This document shows positions 46,708 through 58,109 of a stretch of DNA of 64,000 nt, piece by piece. Each line of letters begins with the position of its first letter. Position 1 is the first letter of the stretch. The notes beneath the pieces are model-generated. The model had not been told where the DNA came from. It made no database searches and saw only the letters and a list, made by a program, of their open reading frames with translations. The stretch is taken from contig CM046863.1 in assembly GCA_025617745.1 (NCBI GenBank), forward strand, positions 57,859,829 through 57,923,828. The letters run 5' to 3'. The DNA is from Heliocidaris erythrogramma (lineage: Eukaryota; Echinodermata; Echinoidea; Camarodonta; Echinometridae). The position numbers and the translations under genes were made by a program.

Positions 46708-47222
46708 AACATCGATGCTATGTACTACGTGTGAACATAACTATTGTAACACACCCATTGTCCATCTTCACCGTCTTGACACTTAGGCATAATAGAAGAT
46801 CTCGCAAGGTATTTGTGTAATTAACACATGAATGGTAGATTTCAGCATGACAGTCACGTATAGTATAGCGATGCTTTATTATGTCTTCTCAAACAGTTGC
46901 AGTTGGACAAAAATGATTGAGTTTACAAAATCCTCTCAAGATTTTTTGGCTACTTTTCAGAAAGCAATACAATTTTCACAATTTTATAACTTATGCATGA
47001 AATGGTAATTTCATATCAAATTTCACCCCACTTTGTAAATTCGACCTGAATTGAATTTAATCTTTTGAGTTATTATTAAGGTTGGAACATACAAAGCCTT
47101 TTCTCTACATCCAGAGCAATTTAGGGGCAACAAAGCTTGGTCAAAGGGCATGCTGAGGTTTTTTTTTTCTTGCAGGGGAACGTTTACACCGCCTTCCTGA
47201 TGAAAATATGTGTCAGGTTTTT
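46708..47222 (-). repeat. Large inverted repeat 3, right arm
   Basis: Mirror of 44553-44911 with additional sequence at about 46760-46900. The inner end is CTACGTGTGAAC. Confidence 0.65.
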
Positions 47223-47827
47223 TAAAAATATTTTTCTACTGTACAGCCACATACCTCTCCCATCTGGCATTTTTTTTTTTTTTAATCCCCCCCCCCCCCC
47301 CTCCTGGTAAGGAGAAGTTTGAAAAACTGTAAGGGTTGAATTAGCATAAAAAGTTAGGAAAGTAAAATAACTTTTATGGAAAATACTGATTTATCTTGAA
47401 AATTTACAGTTGTAGATGAAATAATGGGAGAAAAACCCTCGAAGTGTCTCTGTGCAATGCCAAAATGGAAAGCTGTAAGGAGTGTTATATACGAGTGGGC
47501 GTCCCGGCATGATTTGCATCAGAACTGTTTTATCCTAATAATAAACTTTTATCAACTTTAATTTTGTTACTTTTCTTCTTTAAAAGAAGACACCACTGGC
47601 AAATTTTAAAAAAATATGTTGTTCTGCATGTCCCTAGGAACTAATCAGTGTCGAAATTGTAATTTTTGAACAGCCTACAAGTGCGTATATTTTGATATAA
47701 AAAGTATGTTTTTGCCGCTGTCGATACGCAAATTGGCTCGTGTCGGCCAAAGCTGTGACGCCATTGCAGCACTTTGAGTTTCCACCACAATGCGTGTGCG
47801 TTACGCGTCCGTAAAAGCAGACGATAG

Positions 47828-47842
47828 CGCATATATATATAG
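47828..47842 (+). promoter_or_regulatory. TATA-like run upstream of the THAP ORF
   Basis: GCATATATATATAGC lies about 30-45 bp before the ATG at 47872, leaving room for only a very short leader. Confidence 0.4.
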
Positions 47843-47871
47843 CATGCATACATATTCGTGAAGTTGCAAAA

Positions 47872-48222
47872 ATGCCGTTGTGCCAGGCAATTTACTGTTC
47901 GAATCGTCGTGAAAATTGTCCGGGAAAATCCTTTTTTGCCATCCCTGATCCGAAGAAGGATAGAGAAAGGTGTGCTGTATGGATAAGGAACATTGGAACA
48001 ACCAAATTCAACGTCAAAACGTACATTTATTCCCGTTTGCGAGTGGTCTGTGAAGACCATTTTGACGTTTTGGCGTTCGAGACCAACCTACAAGCCGTGT
48101 GCCTGGGATACAAACCCAGGAAGCTGCTAAAGCCCGACGCTGTACCAACCATATTCTCCCACAAAATCTTTACAAGCAAGCAATCTTTCTTCGCCCAGAA
48201 AATCCCTCATTCATCTCCTTAG
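47872..48222 (+). CDS. THAP-domain zinc-finger protein (116 residues)
   Basis: The protein starts MPLCQAIYCSNRR and shows the full C2CH THAP signature. Zinc ligands are C4, C9, C60 and H63 (VVCEDHF); W37 is the conserved tryptophan, and AVPTIF at 90-95 is the family's hallmark closing motif. The length is almost exactly one THAP domain plus a 21-residue tail, with no coiled coil or transposase domain. THAP domains bind DNA sequence-specifically. Since the ORF lies inside an inverted-repeat element, it is best read as the DNA-binding exon of a P-element-like transposase kept in a deleted copy, or a host THAP exon captured by the element. It is intact, with no frameshift. A donor before the stop was not evident. 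Confidence 0.82.
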   Translation: MPLCQAIYCSNRRENCPGKSFFAIPDPKKDRERCAVWIRNIGTTKFNVKTYIYSRLRVVCEDHFDVLAFETNLQAVCLGYKPRKLLKPDAVPTIFSHKIFTSKQSFFAQKIPHSSP

Positions 48223-48821
48223 CTTAGATTACAATCTTATTGAAGAATGTGATCAGATTTTACTTGAAGATTAACCAGGAATTTATGTTAATGTCGTACT
48301 TGCTATCTATATCGCGAACGTAAGAACGTAAACAATGCAGATTGCTGCATTAGCTTTCCGAGCGTGCCTTAAAGTACACGCGTTAATGGGAAGCACGTAC
48401 GAACGATGACAAACAGTAGTGCCAATTTTAATTTTATTAATTCGATAAATTGTGAAAAAAATTTGCTAAAAACACTTTATTTTTTCAGCAGATAATATTC
48501 AAAAATACAAAAATATGAAAAATTAATAACATTTTCTTTTTGTCATACATAATTGTCTCACAAATAGCATTTTTATAAGCGCTATGAAAGCGATCTGTGT
48601 ATTGCTCCATATCGGCATTACCGTGATTTGCCGTGGTTTTTGCAGTAGTGCTGCAGTGACGTAACGGATTTTTGCGGCTCGTACTAGTAGATATTGTAAT
48701 TTTTTTTTTTTTTAATCGAGATCTATGACTTTATCGACCTGAGCGATGAGTTTTTTGGTCAATCTGACTAGTTTTATAACATTAAAAAGTGCTAACATTT
48801 GTCAGTGGTGTCTTCTTTTAA

Positions 48822-49400
48822 TGGCAGCCATTGGTGGTGCCAAGGAGCTATCACAGAACTCCTTGGTGCCACATGCTTTAGAAGGGTTGCATTTATAAGT
48901 TAATTCCGTTACTGATGAATTGATAGGGGAAAAAATCACACATAGACTACATCCCTGCCCGAATATGAGGTGATTGTTGCTCAAATATCGGGAATTTTAA
49001 TACACAGGATTGTGCTGTTTGTATTCTGTCGTATTTCGGGTGGATCATCTGAATAGCATGATGTCAACAGTGACAATACCAGTTTAGGTGGCAGGGGTGC
49101 CCCCATAACTCCCTGTCCCCTACCATCATCTCATGAACTAGGATCTAAAGATTTTTTTGTTTTGAATGATGATGAAATGACTACTTTTCCGGCTGTTTAT
49201 TTCTCCCCCCCCCCCCCCGAACATACCGAAGATGTAAGTACTGTTGATAAACTTAATGTTGTAGGAATTATCTGTCTGTTTCTCTCATAGTCTCTCTGTC
49301 TTTCTTTCTTTCTGTCTCTCTGTCTCTCTCTCTCTCTGTTTCTATTCCTTAAGTCTGACACCCAGCGCACCTTACCCCCATCTCTCTTTTTTCTGCACAT
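48822..49400. other. No supported gene
   Basis: An inverted GCCAAGGAG...CTCCTTGG pair lies near 48839-48874. There is poly-C at 49205-49218 and CT-rich sequence at 49270-49345. Confidence 0.4.
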
Positions 49401-49402
49401 AG

Positions 49403-49499
49403 GCTTATCGGGTGCGGGACTAAAGAGGACGGCAGACTGGAATCTCATCTCAAGGGTCTTTGCACGTTACGCGAAGGTCTCAAAGTGTTTGTTTGGCAT
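49403..49499 (+). CDS. Possible orphan internal exon (97 nt)
   Basis: A strong polypyrimidine acceptor (CTCTTTTTTCTGCACATAG) and a consensus donor (CAT|GTAAGT) bound a 97-nt segment of balanced base composition. Two of its three frames are open: LIGCGTKEDGRLESHLKGLC... and LSGAGLKRTADWNLISRVFA.... I recognise neither, and no neighbouring exon could be chained to it. Confidence 0.3.
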
Positions 49500-49539
49500 G
49501 TAAGTCAATTCTTCCTTGTTGTGTGCACTGTTAGAGTAC

Positions 49540-50180
49540 ACTTTCACTGATTGTTTATTTTATGTGTGTCATAGCCACGATGGCGATACGTTTCTTTTGT
49601 TACGGTTCTCCGTCTTTTGCTTCTATTTAATTTTCTTTCTCTTGGTCAATTTTTCGGTGGCAATGTTTATTTAATCTCTTTTTTGTTTTACTGTTAATCA
49701 TCTGTTTCACCACTTTTCATTCTGTTTCCTCATATTTTTTTTGTTTCCATTTTTCGACTCATATTTCTCATCTGCTTGTTTTCTTAATCCATTTTCATAT
49801 TAAATATGTGTTTCCCCTGACTCGATTTGTGTTATGCTCTTATTTTCGTCATATCGAATGCGCTTGCGTTCTTTATCTTTGTTATATGTGTGTGTGTGTT
49901 TGTGGGGTTTTTTTCTGTTGCTTTAATTTTCAATATGATTGTTGTAATTATTAACGCTATGCATTAAACAAATGTTTATTTTTCTCAGCTAGTTCTTTGA
50001 TTTGCTGTTGTATGTTTGTGTTCGTTTCGCTATTACATACACTCACTCTCTTAACTTTCCTTTTCTGTCACCCGCATAGCCAAGATTTTATTTTGGGAGG
50101 GGCGGCCGGATCGCCCAAGAGAAGCGTTCCCCCGGAAGTGGGGGGGGGGGGGCGTTTGTTCTATATTCGAAAATATTATA
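49540..50180 (+). repeat. Diverged copy of the 57.6-58.0 kb flank
   Basis: GTGTTCGTTTCGCTATTACAT (about 50017) and TTTTATTTTGGGAGGGGCGG (about 50087) parallel the sequence before the satellite-like arrays at 57835-57895 and 59850-59915. It ends in a poly-G run but has no hairpin or core repeats after it. Confidence 0.55.
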
Positions 50181-50219
50181 AGTATCCACTTTTCGATGCA
50201 TAATTATTATTGTTGTTTT

Positions 50220-52100
50220 GATACCCCATTTGATTTAGAATGGATTTAATAAGTACTACTGGAGCTCATTAAAAAGTTGTTCACACTCACAAATCCTGAT
50301 TTGAAAAAAAAAACAAAAAAAAAACACGATTCTATCTTTTGAACATAGCGCATACGATAAATTTACAACCTCTTACTTTACAATAACAATTTGAATAAGA
50401 CATAATGGGAGCATTCATTCCTACCGGTTTAAGCTAGAAACATCTACTAGTAGAATGTATTCAAGAGATAAAAGCAATCTTACAGAAACTAAACAAAAAT
50501 TGTAAGGTAAGCCAGTTGCGGCGTAGTTTTCCCAATGTTATTACATTGTAAGCCGTGATTCTCTCACGTAAACAAAGAATGTTCGTGTGAAGAACATTCA
50601 CATCTTCTGATTCGACATAAAATCATATTTTCAAAGAGTTATGGAAAAGGACGGTTGTTTCTATACAGATATTTGTAATAAAAGGGTAGCCCTACGTATA
50701 CATCATATACATCTACATTTATCATTGCTGGTTCATGTCCGTTTTCCAAGAGATACCTTTCACTAGTATTAGGAAAATGAATTTGGCTTCATTTCCTTTC
50801 TTCCCTTTTGTGTCTCTTTCTTTTTGAGGCACCTTTTATTTCGTCTTGCTTTCCTTTCTATTTCATGTTTTATACTCTGTATCACTACTACCGTATTGTT
50901 GTTAAAGTTTTCCCCAGCATTTTGCACCTGGCTCATTCATGGAGGATGGTCTAAATGCATACTGTTACTGGCTTTGTTTACCACCGCCCCTTCTCTTTCT
51001 CTCTCTCTCCCTTTAATTCTTTATCGCTTTGAACTTTGCTTCCAATCTGCGTCATTGGTGTCTGGTTTACATGTATTTGTTTGATCATTATACTACGGTA
51101 CTCTTAATTTATCCTGTCTCCTATGATTGTTTTCTGTCTCTTATATTTATCCCTTATCTCCCGTGACGGTACCATCGATTTATGTTAAGTACTTGTAAAT
51201 TGTAAATTGATGATTACTGAGAAAAAAGAGCTTTCAGGCAATTATTTCAAGAGAAAAAAACCCCGATATGCTTAGTTCTGCTCTAAATCAGAACAACCGA
51301 CAATATATAATGGAAGGAAAGTTGTTTTTTAAGTCCTTGCAGCATTTTAAATGTGTTTCTGTCCTTTATGTAAGGCAGTGGTGAAGCTTTATGAGACACG
51401 GTGCCCCGATAACATGGTGAAAAGCAAAACAAAACAGAAAAGAAGAGTCAAATAAAGAAGGGGGAAGAAAATGAGTAGAAAAATGAAAGGACCCTCTCCC
51501 CACCACCTGTTATTGCGTGCCCTGTTAATTCACATTTCATTCATTTGGTGAGATCGGTTTCCCCCAAATAATTGTCCTCTCAACACCGGTACCTACTCCA
51601 CGCCATTGAAGTTAGGCCCCATGGTTTCCTATAATAATATAAGCTGATAAAGGAAACATAGATCTGTCTTCACAAGTATTAGCAGTCACCTTAATGCAAT
51701 TAAGCGTTCAAAGATATCAATTATACAATACGTAATGTGAGAAAAGATCTCTATTAAGAGAATAGTGCTAATACGCTCATAACATGCAAAATGATGTACA
51801 GGTATGTTAATTATAAAAATCGGGGGGGGGGGGATTTGTAGATGTCATTTTTTTTTTTTTTTTTGCTTTCTGGGAAGCGACTCGGTCTAACTATCATAAT
51901 TCATATAGAACATGTAAACTAATGATCAACTTCAAAGGTTATAAGCAAGAACGCTTTCCTGATTCATAACAGAACCAGGTACTGATGCAATCGAGATGAA
52001 GTTTGGGTGAGAAAGAGAGAAGGGGGAGGGCGCTGAATTATGTATACATATATAAACCTTTTTCTTTTTAAATCTAGAATCCCCCTCCCCCATTTCATTC
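50220..52100. other. Non-coding stretch
   Basis: No supported gene. AT-rich, with a poly-A/C run (50305-50328), poly-G then poly-T (51822-51864) and CT-rich segments. Confidence 0.4.
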
Positions 52101-52600
52101 TTTCTTATACACCACGTATGTCTATACCTACTTCAAATCAATTTCTCTCTTTGTCCCAAGCTGTCTCTCACTCTCTATGAATATTATTCCTTTTCAAGCC
52201 TTTCCTAGCTTTCTCATCCTCTCTCTTTCGTGCTTCATTTCTTTATCCTTCTTTTCAACTCTTATCATTTTTACTATGTCTTACTCTTCTCATATTCTTT
52301 TGATCTCACTTTTCTATAATATGGGACCTGCCTGCATCTTGTCTCCCCCCCCCCCCCACCCCTCTCTCTCTCTCCCGCTCTACTTTTGCATGTCTCACTT
52401 TTACTCCCTTATTCCTCTCTGTTCATTTTCATCATTCTTTTCCCCTCCTCCATTTCTTGCCCACTCTTTCTCATTTCCTCCTTAATAACTATACCTACAG
52501 GCCCCTTCTCTCTCTCTCTTTCTCTCGTTCGTTCTCTCTTAATCCCTTATTCTTTACTCTCCCTCCCCTTCCATTTGATCCATCCCCAACCTTTCCTCCC
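52100..52600. repeat. CT-rich low-complexity tract
   Basis: Pyrimidine-rich with CTCTCT runs and poly-C (52347-52358). The reverse-transcriptase frame stays open through it by composition only. Confidence 0.7.
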
Positions 52601-54803
52601 CGATGTAAAATCCTTCAATTTTAGTAAAAGAAAAAATCCCACCTCTGTTGAATTTAGTTCTTTCAAGAATTTTGATCAAGAAAGGTTTCTTGATGATTTA
52701 AAAACTATGTCTTGGCATGTTTTCAAAGATATTAGAAACGTTGATGTTGCCTGGAAAACCTGGGAACATCTATTTTTCAAGGTCGTGAACAAGCATATTC
52801 CGTTATGCCACAAGCGAATTCGTAAAAATGCTTGCCCATGGATAACGGACGATATTGTTCATTTGATGAAACAACGTGACCATGTTCACAGAGCTGCTAT
52901 TCTTACAAAAGACGATGAGTTATGGAATAATTACAAATCCCTTAAGAATAAAGTTACACATCTAATTAGAAAAAGGAAGAAAGAATACCATTGTAACTTT
53001 ATTGAAGAAAATCATGGAAATTCTCGGAATATATGGAAGTGTCTGAAACGTGTAATTCCAAAATCCAGCAAGATATCGCCGCATAGTTTGGAAATTGATG
53101 GTGCTCGTATATCAGATCCACCTAAAATAGCTAATGCTTTCAATAGCTTTTTTACTACCTGTGCTGCCAATATAACAAAAAACCTGAAAAGTTCTAGAAC
53201 TGAATCTCATATCGGTGACGATACTCCGATTAATCATATCTCACAATTTGATTTGGACTGTGTGTCTGATGATTTCGTAATTAAGGAAATTGATCGCATG
53301 TGTAAAGATAAAGCTACTGGCGATGACCACATTTCTTGTCGTCTTCTAAAAATGACGAAACAGGTGATAGCGAGATCGTTAACCGATATCATAAATGCAT
53401 CTTTGACCACGGGATGTGTACCCAAGGGTTGGAAAGAAGCTCGAGTAATTCCAATTTTTAAAGCTGGTAATATGTCCGATCCAAGCAATTACCGCCCAAT
53501 TTCAATTTTGTCTGTTGTTAGCAAAATCATAGAGAGGGCTGTACATCGCCAACTTTCTGAATTCATTGACGATAATAATATATTGAACTCCAGTCAGTCT
53601 GGTTTTCGAGCAAAGCATTCTACCGCAACAGCACTCATGAAATTTGTTAATAATTTGTCATGGAACATTGAAAACAGACAGATCTCTGGAGTAGCTTTCA
53701 TAGACCTTCGTAAGGCATTTGACACAGTTGATCACAATCTTTTATTAGAAAAGTTATCTGCTATCGGATGTTCACATGAATGTGTAAACTGGTTCAGATC
53801 TTATTTAACAGGTCGTGAACAGTCTGTTCATTTTCAAGGTGCAAAATCTAATCCATTAACTGTATTGATGGACGTACCACAGGGGTCTATTTTGGGTCCG
53901 TTATTATTTCCCATCTATGTAAATACTTTACCAAATTGTATATCTGATGGTTATGTTGATATGTATGCGGACGATACCACTTTAACTGTGAGTGGAAGTA
54001 GCGTAGCTGAGGTTGAAGAAAAAATTTCTTTCGCATTGGAAGAATTAATGGTATGGATTAATCAAAACCGCCTTGTACTAAACACGGAGAAGACATGCGT
54101 GATGGTCATAGCTTCGCGTGCTAATTTAAACAAAATAACATCCTTCAATGTTTCTATAAATGGAAAGGTATTGAAAAGAGTTAATGTCGCCAAATGTCTT
54201 GGTATATTAATTGATGAAGAATTGAATTGGTCCAAACACGTTGACAAAGTAACAAAGGTAACGCAGAGAAATGTCAGTGTAATAAAACGAGCGAAGGATT
54301 ATTTACCATTAACATCTTTAAAGATGCTGTATAATGCACTCGTGTTGCCTCACTTTGATTATTGTTCCTCTGTGTGGTCAAATCGATATCAGGAACAAAC
54401 GTATAAGCTTCAGAAAGTTAAAAAACGAGCTGCTAGAATAATTTCAAACAAAAGTTATGAGACTCCATCCAGTGAATTAATTAGCAATCTGAAATGGATG
54501 CCAATTGAGAAACGATTTGAATTTCAGCGTGTTACCATGATGTTCAAGTGTACACACAATTTGGCACCATCCTATTTACAAGACAGTTTAGTTAAAGTAA
54601 GTGACATTCATCAGTATCATACGAGGCAGGCAGATGAAGGTTTACTTTCTGTGCCAAAGTATAAAACAGAATGCTTTAAACATAGCCCCCTCGTATCTTC
54701 AATTATAGCATGGAATCAGTTGGACAGATCACTAAAAATGGCAAGCTCTGTGAACACTTTTAAATATATGTTCAAAAGATCTTGCAAAATCTGTTCGCAA
54801 TAA
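52600..54803 (+). CDS. LINE reverse transcriptase (ORF2, 5'-truncated but open)
   Basis: The frame is open from 52386, but the first ~70 codons are Leu/Ser/Phe-rich translation of a CT tract. Family-like sequence starts near 52600 (SFKNFDQERFLDDLKTMSW). Residues counted from 52386: fingers with WKEARVIPIFKAG and NYRPISILSVVSKI near 345-375, palm motif A FIDLRKAFDTVDH at ~437-449, PQGSILGPLLF near 498, catalytic YADD at ~527-530, and thumb motif AKCLGILIDEELNW near 600-613. A C-terminal HYSS-like region (YCSSVWSNRYQ, then LQKVKKRAARII) is typical of CR1/Jockey-like elements. The APE endonuclease expected upstream is missing, as in a 5'-truncated insertion. The absence of stops over ~730 codons suggests a recent copy. 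It copies LINE RNA into DNA at the target site; this copy is not autonomous. Confidence 0.85.
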
Positions 54804-55665
54804 GAAATTTTATTCAGTTTCTTAGCTGAAGTTTTACTGTCATTCCTTATCGCATTTCTACGCATTCTCTTGTGAAAACAAAGGATTGGTTTGATTCGTT
54901 TACATAACAGCATGGTAAATGAGTCATATTCATTCTTATTGCTAGAAAATTTCACTTGATGCTATTTTATATTTGTCTTCATCAGTAATATGTCATTTTT
55001 TGTTGCCCTGATTTGGAAAATATGTTTGATGGTTTGTTTCTTTGCCCAAAAATGTACGATGACATAATGCTTTTCAAAATGTATGAATGATTTCATATCA
55101 TTTATAATCAATAAATAATTTGCATTTTATTGTTTCATAAGAGACAATGTACATTCGATTGTTATACTATATTACATGCAATCATTGTGTAATCTTTGAA
55201 TAAGTATACTACCCTATAATATGTTTTGTAAATATGTATATAACAATTTTGTTTCTATACTGAGCTAATTTAGTAGTCTTTATACTTCTTGTATGTACTT
55301 TCAAAATTATACAATGCCATTTCAAAATAACCCATATATAAATGGTTATTTTTCAACAGATTTTTGAAAATATCGCCGTCTATACATTATGAATTAAGAT
55401 GAAAGGAATGTGCAACAATTTCAACATTTTCGTAAAACCAATTTTGATTACGAGGATACCATATTCTTTGTATATACATGTATATATATATATTTATGTT
55501 TGTTCTTATTTTTTTAATTTTTTTGGTTATGAGTTTATTTTCATGATTTTGTTGGCTATTGTTGTTACTTACTATTGCTATCAGGGCCTCATGGAAGACC
55601 ACCAATATTGGTGATAATGAGTCACCCTGTAAAAATATCAGAAATAAATAAATAAATAAATAAAT
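54804..55665 (+). mobile_element. LINE 3' UTR ending in (TAAA)n tail
   Basis: AT-rich non-coding sequence follows the RT stop and ends AAATATCAGAAATAAATAAA... at 55641-55665, a microsatellite tail as on many non-LTR elements. With the RT ORF this defines one insertion of about 52600-55665. Confidence 0.65.
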
Positions 55666-56259
55666 CTTCCAGCAGACACGTCGGCATCCTCTTTCTCATG
55701 TACCCTCGTCCTCATCTTCTAGTTTTAATTCCTACCCCACTTGCTCTCAGGACTGTGTCTTGTGACTGTTAAAAAATATATAATAGATCTTTGGTGTAAA
55801 CGATGCATGTACGTACCCTTTTTCTGGTTGTAAAACAGCCCAATGTTGTGTAAATCAATGTTATTTTCAGACAAGATACTTTTCCTCTCAATTGATATAA
55901 CATACAGCACATGATGAAAATGAAATGTTTCTTTTAATGTTTTGTTCCTTTTTAAAAAATCTTCTCGTCACGCCCCCCGGAATTTTCATTTTCATTGTTC
56001 ATCTCTGAAATTCACATGAAACATTTTATTTTACAGGTAATTTTCAGGGCGTGGCATTGGTCAATAGTCCACTCGGTACTATTGTCATTATAATGATGGC
56101 CTTGATGGCTTCGTCCTCCCTACACTTTCCTCTTTGCACAATCGCGAACATGTACACACACACAACTCGACATATCACTACATGCACCTCTCTGCACTTG
56201 CACGCACCAAGCACTCCAAATTCATTATATCGTATTGCATACCAATTTGTTCTTCATTC

Positions 56260-57030
56260 ATGGATCTGGATGATATATTAAATGATGAACTATTTAATTC
56301 TCAGAGCAAATACTATACTGCAAAAGAATTCATTTCCACTTTTAATTCAACAAACCAAAATGGTAAACGAAATTTTTTCAGCGTAATACGCATAAATATC
56401 CGAAGTTTGCAAAAGAACTTTAATACTTTCAATGAATTTTTATCCATATTAAATTCATTTCCTTTTTCTATAATAGCTTTGACAGAGACATGGTTACACT
56501 CAACGACCCCTCCCATATTTGATATTGAGAATTACACATTTAACCATATAGATCGCAAAAATGGTAAGGGAGGCGGGGTTGCGTTTTATATTCACAATAA
56601 TCTGCATTATAAAGTGAGGCATGATATTATAATTAACGGCGTAGAAACCCTAGTCATAGAAATTATTGACGATAACTATAAAAATAAAATAGTCGGTGCA
56701 ATTTATAGACCACCTAATAACATAGCTGATATATTTTTAGATAAATTAGAATCATGTCTTGAAACCGTATCTCGAGAAAACAAAGATATTTACCTCATGG
56801 GTGATTTTAACATAGATCTCTCCTTGCCATAAACTGGCCTTGTGCAACATTTTACTAATGTATTATCATCACTTTCTTTCAAACCTCTTTTATTGACAAA
56901 CCTACGAGGATTACAAATACAACACATACACTAATTCACAACATCTTCTAAAACGTGCTGAGTAGAGATAGTAATGGAATAATATATTACGATTGCACAC
57001 ACTTCACTTCAATCCCTTTCCTTCCCCTTT
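56260..57030 (+). pseudogene. LINE endonuclease (APE-type) fragment, frameshifted
   Basis: From MDLDDILNDELF the frame shows APE-endonuclease signatures: INIRSLQKNF near the start, ALTETWLH, GGGVAFYIHN, VGAIYRPP and LMGDFNIDL. A stop follows at 56832. A second frame resumes with FIDKPTRITNTTHTLIHNIF, then a stop, then SRDSNGIIYYDCTHFTSIPF, where the sequence breaks off near a T run at 57030. It sits downstream of the RT ORF rather than upstream, so it is a separate insertion. Usual role: nicks target DNA for target-primed reverse transcription; dead here. Confidence 0.8.
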
Positions 57031-57348
57031 TTTTTTGTAGTAAATATTTGTTTTTCCAGTTAGTGACATCGCTTTTATGATATAGACATTTATATTAATT
57101 ATGGTTTCCATGTAGCCCTTTCTACTGGCTGCTATTCATTCAAGCATTTTGCTTAAGATAGCTGGCCCCTGCATTTCTGTAATTTCTACTTGTTCATTTC
57201 GATTTATAATCATGTCTTTATTCTGTTGTCATTGTTATTTAACTGTCACATTTTTGAATTTGAACAATTATGTTGTATACTATAATTGTAAATTTGTTAT
57301 TTGATTTGACAATAAATGCAGAAACTCCTGAAAAAAAAATGGTTAACG
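57031..57348 (+). mobile_element. LINE 3'-UTR-like segment ending in poly-A
   Basis: AT-rich sequence ending GACAATAAATGCAGAAACTCC and an A run. It directly follows the endonuclease fragment, so the copy may have lost its whole RT region by internal deletion. That link is inferred. Confidence 0.45.
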
Positions 57349-57349
57349 T

Positions 57350-57588
57350 ACTCCGATGCAAAATACACACACGCTGCAAAACATCGGATACAGGTTTTAG
57401 TGGAACAGTCTGCGTTGTCTTGCTACTGCCATCCGATTGGGCTCACAGTCTCAGAGCAATCGGATCGCAGTCAGATTGTGCAGTGTGCGCCGGGCTTTAA
57501 TGTCCATGATAACGCAAAGTTTCTATTTTCATGGCTTTCAGTATTTTGCTTCATTTTTAATCGGTCTAAATGTATTTTCGTCGCCAGT
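57350..57588. other. Non-coding stretch
   Basis: Contains an inverted CCGATTGGGCTC / GAGCAATCGG pair near 57430-57466. No gene. Confidence 0.35.
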
Positions 57589-58015
57589 GTTTCCTTTATC
57601 TTCTTCTTTTTTTTCTGTTAAATCACCTTCGTCTCTTTCACCATTTTTTCAATCTGTTTCTTAATATTTGTTTTAATTATTATTTTGTTCTAATTTTCGA
57701 CTCTGTCGAGTTTTGTTTATTTCTACTTATTATGTACTAATTTTCTCATTCCATTTCTTATTTTTATTTCTTTGTCATTATAACCGCTATGCATAGACAA
57801 AACTCATGTTTTGACTCATTGCTGTAAAATGTTAGTGTTCGTTTCGTTATTACATGAATTCACTCCCTTCACTTTCCTTTTATTTTGGGAGGGCGGTCGG
57901 ATTGCACAAGCGAAGCTTTTGGGCTTGGGGGGGGGGGGGGGGGGGGGGGGGGGGTGGGCGAATAAGAAATTAAATTTTAAAGGAGATGTCAGAGATTATC
58001 TGTTTCAACATTTTT
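57589..58015 (+). repeat. Flank block of the satellite-like element, copy 1
   Basis: Repeated almost identically at 59608-60015 (TTCCTTTATCTTCTTC... to CAACATTTTT). It includes a 28-nt poly-G (57927-57954) that is only about 13 nt in the second copy. Confidence 0.85.
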
Positions 58016-58089
58016 AGCTCACCTGAGCCTATGGCTCGAGTGAGCTATTGCGATGGAAATTTGTCCGTCGTCCGTCGTCCGTCGTCCGT
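58016..58089 (-). mobile_element. Terminal hairpin plus GTCC/GTCGTCC microsatellite, copy 1
   Basis: AGCTCACCTGAGCC-TAT-GGCTCGAGTGAGCT (58016-58046) is a 14-bp-arm hairpin with two mismatches. A GTCCGTC microsatellite follows at 58063-58089. On the minus strand this is the 3' end of the element: core repeats, microsatellite, hairpin. Confidence 0.75.
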
Positions 58090-58109
58090 TAACTTTTTAC
58101 ATTTTCATC

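Larger units (their letters stand above)
47584..48817. mobile_element. 1.23-kb TTAA-flanked inverted-repeat element carrying a THAP gene
   Basis: TTAA at 47580-47583 and 48818-48821 flanks inverted ends AAGAAGACACCACTGGCAAA (left) and, reverse-complemented, AAGAAGACACCACTGACAAA (right), with similarity of about 24 bp. It contains the THAP ORF at 47872-48222 and no transposase catalytic domain. TTAA duplication is the habit of piggyBac-type elements, while THAP domains are known at the N-terminus of P-element transposases, so the class is unsettled. Confidence 0.7.

Noticed and set aside
52386-52599. First ~70 codons of the long RT frame as a genuine N-terminus
   Set aside because: The CT-rich tract is open by composition. 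Family-like sequence starts only near 52600 and the endonuclease expected upstream is absent.
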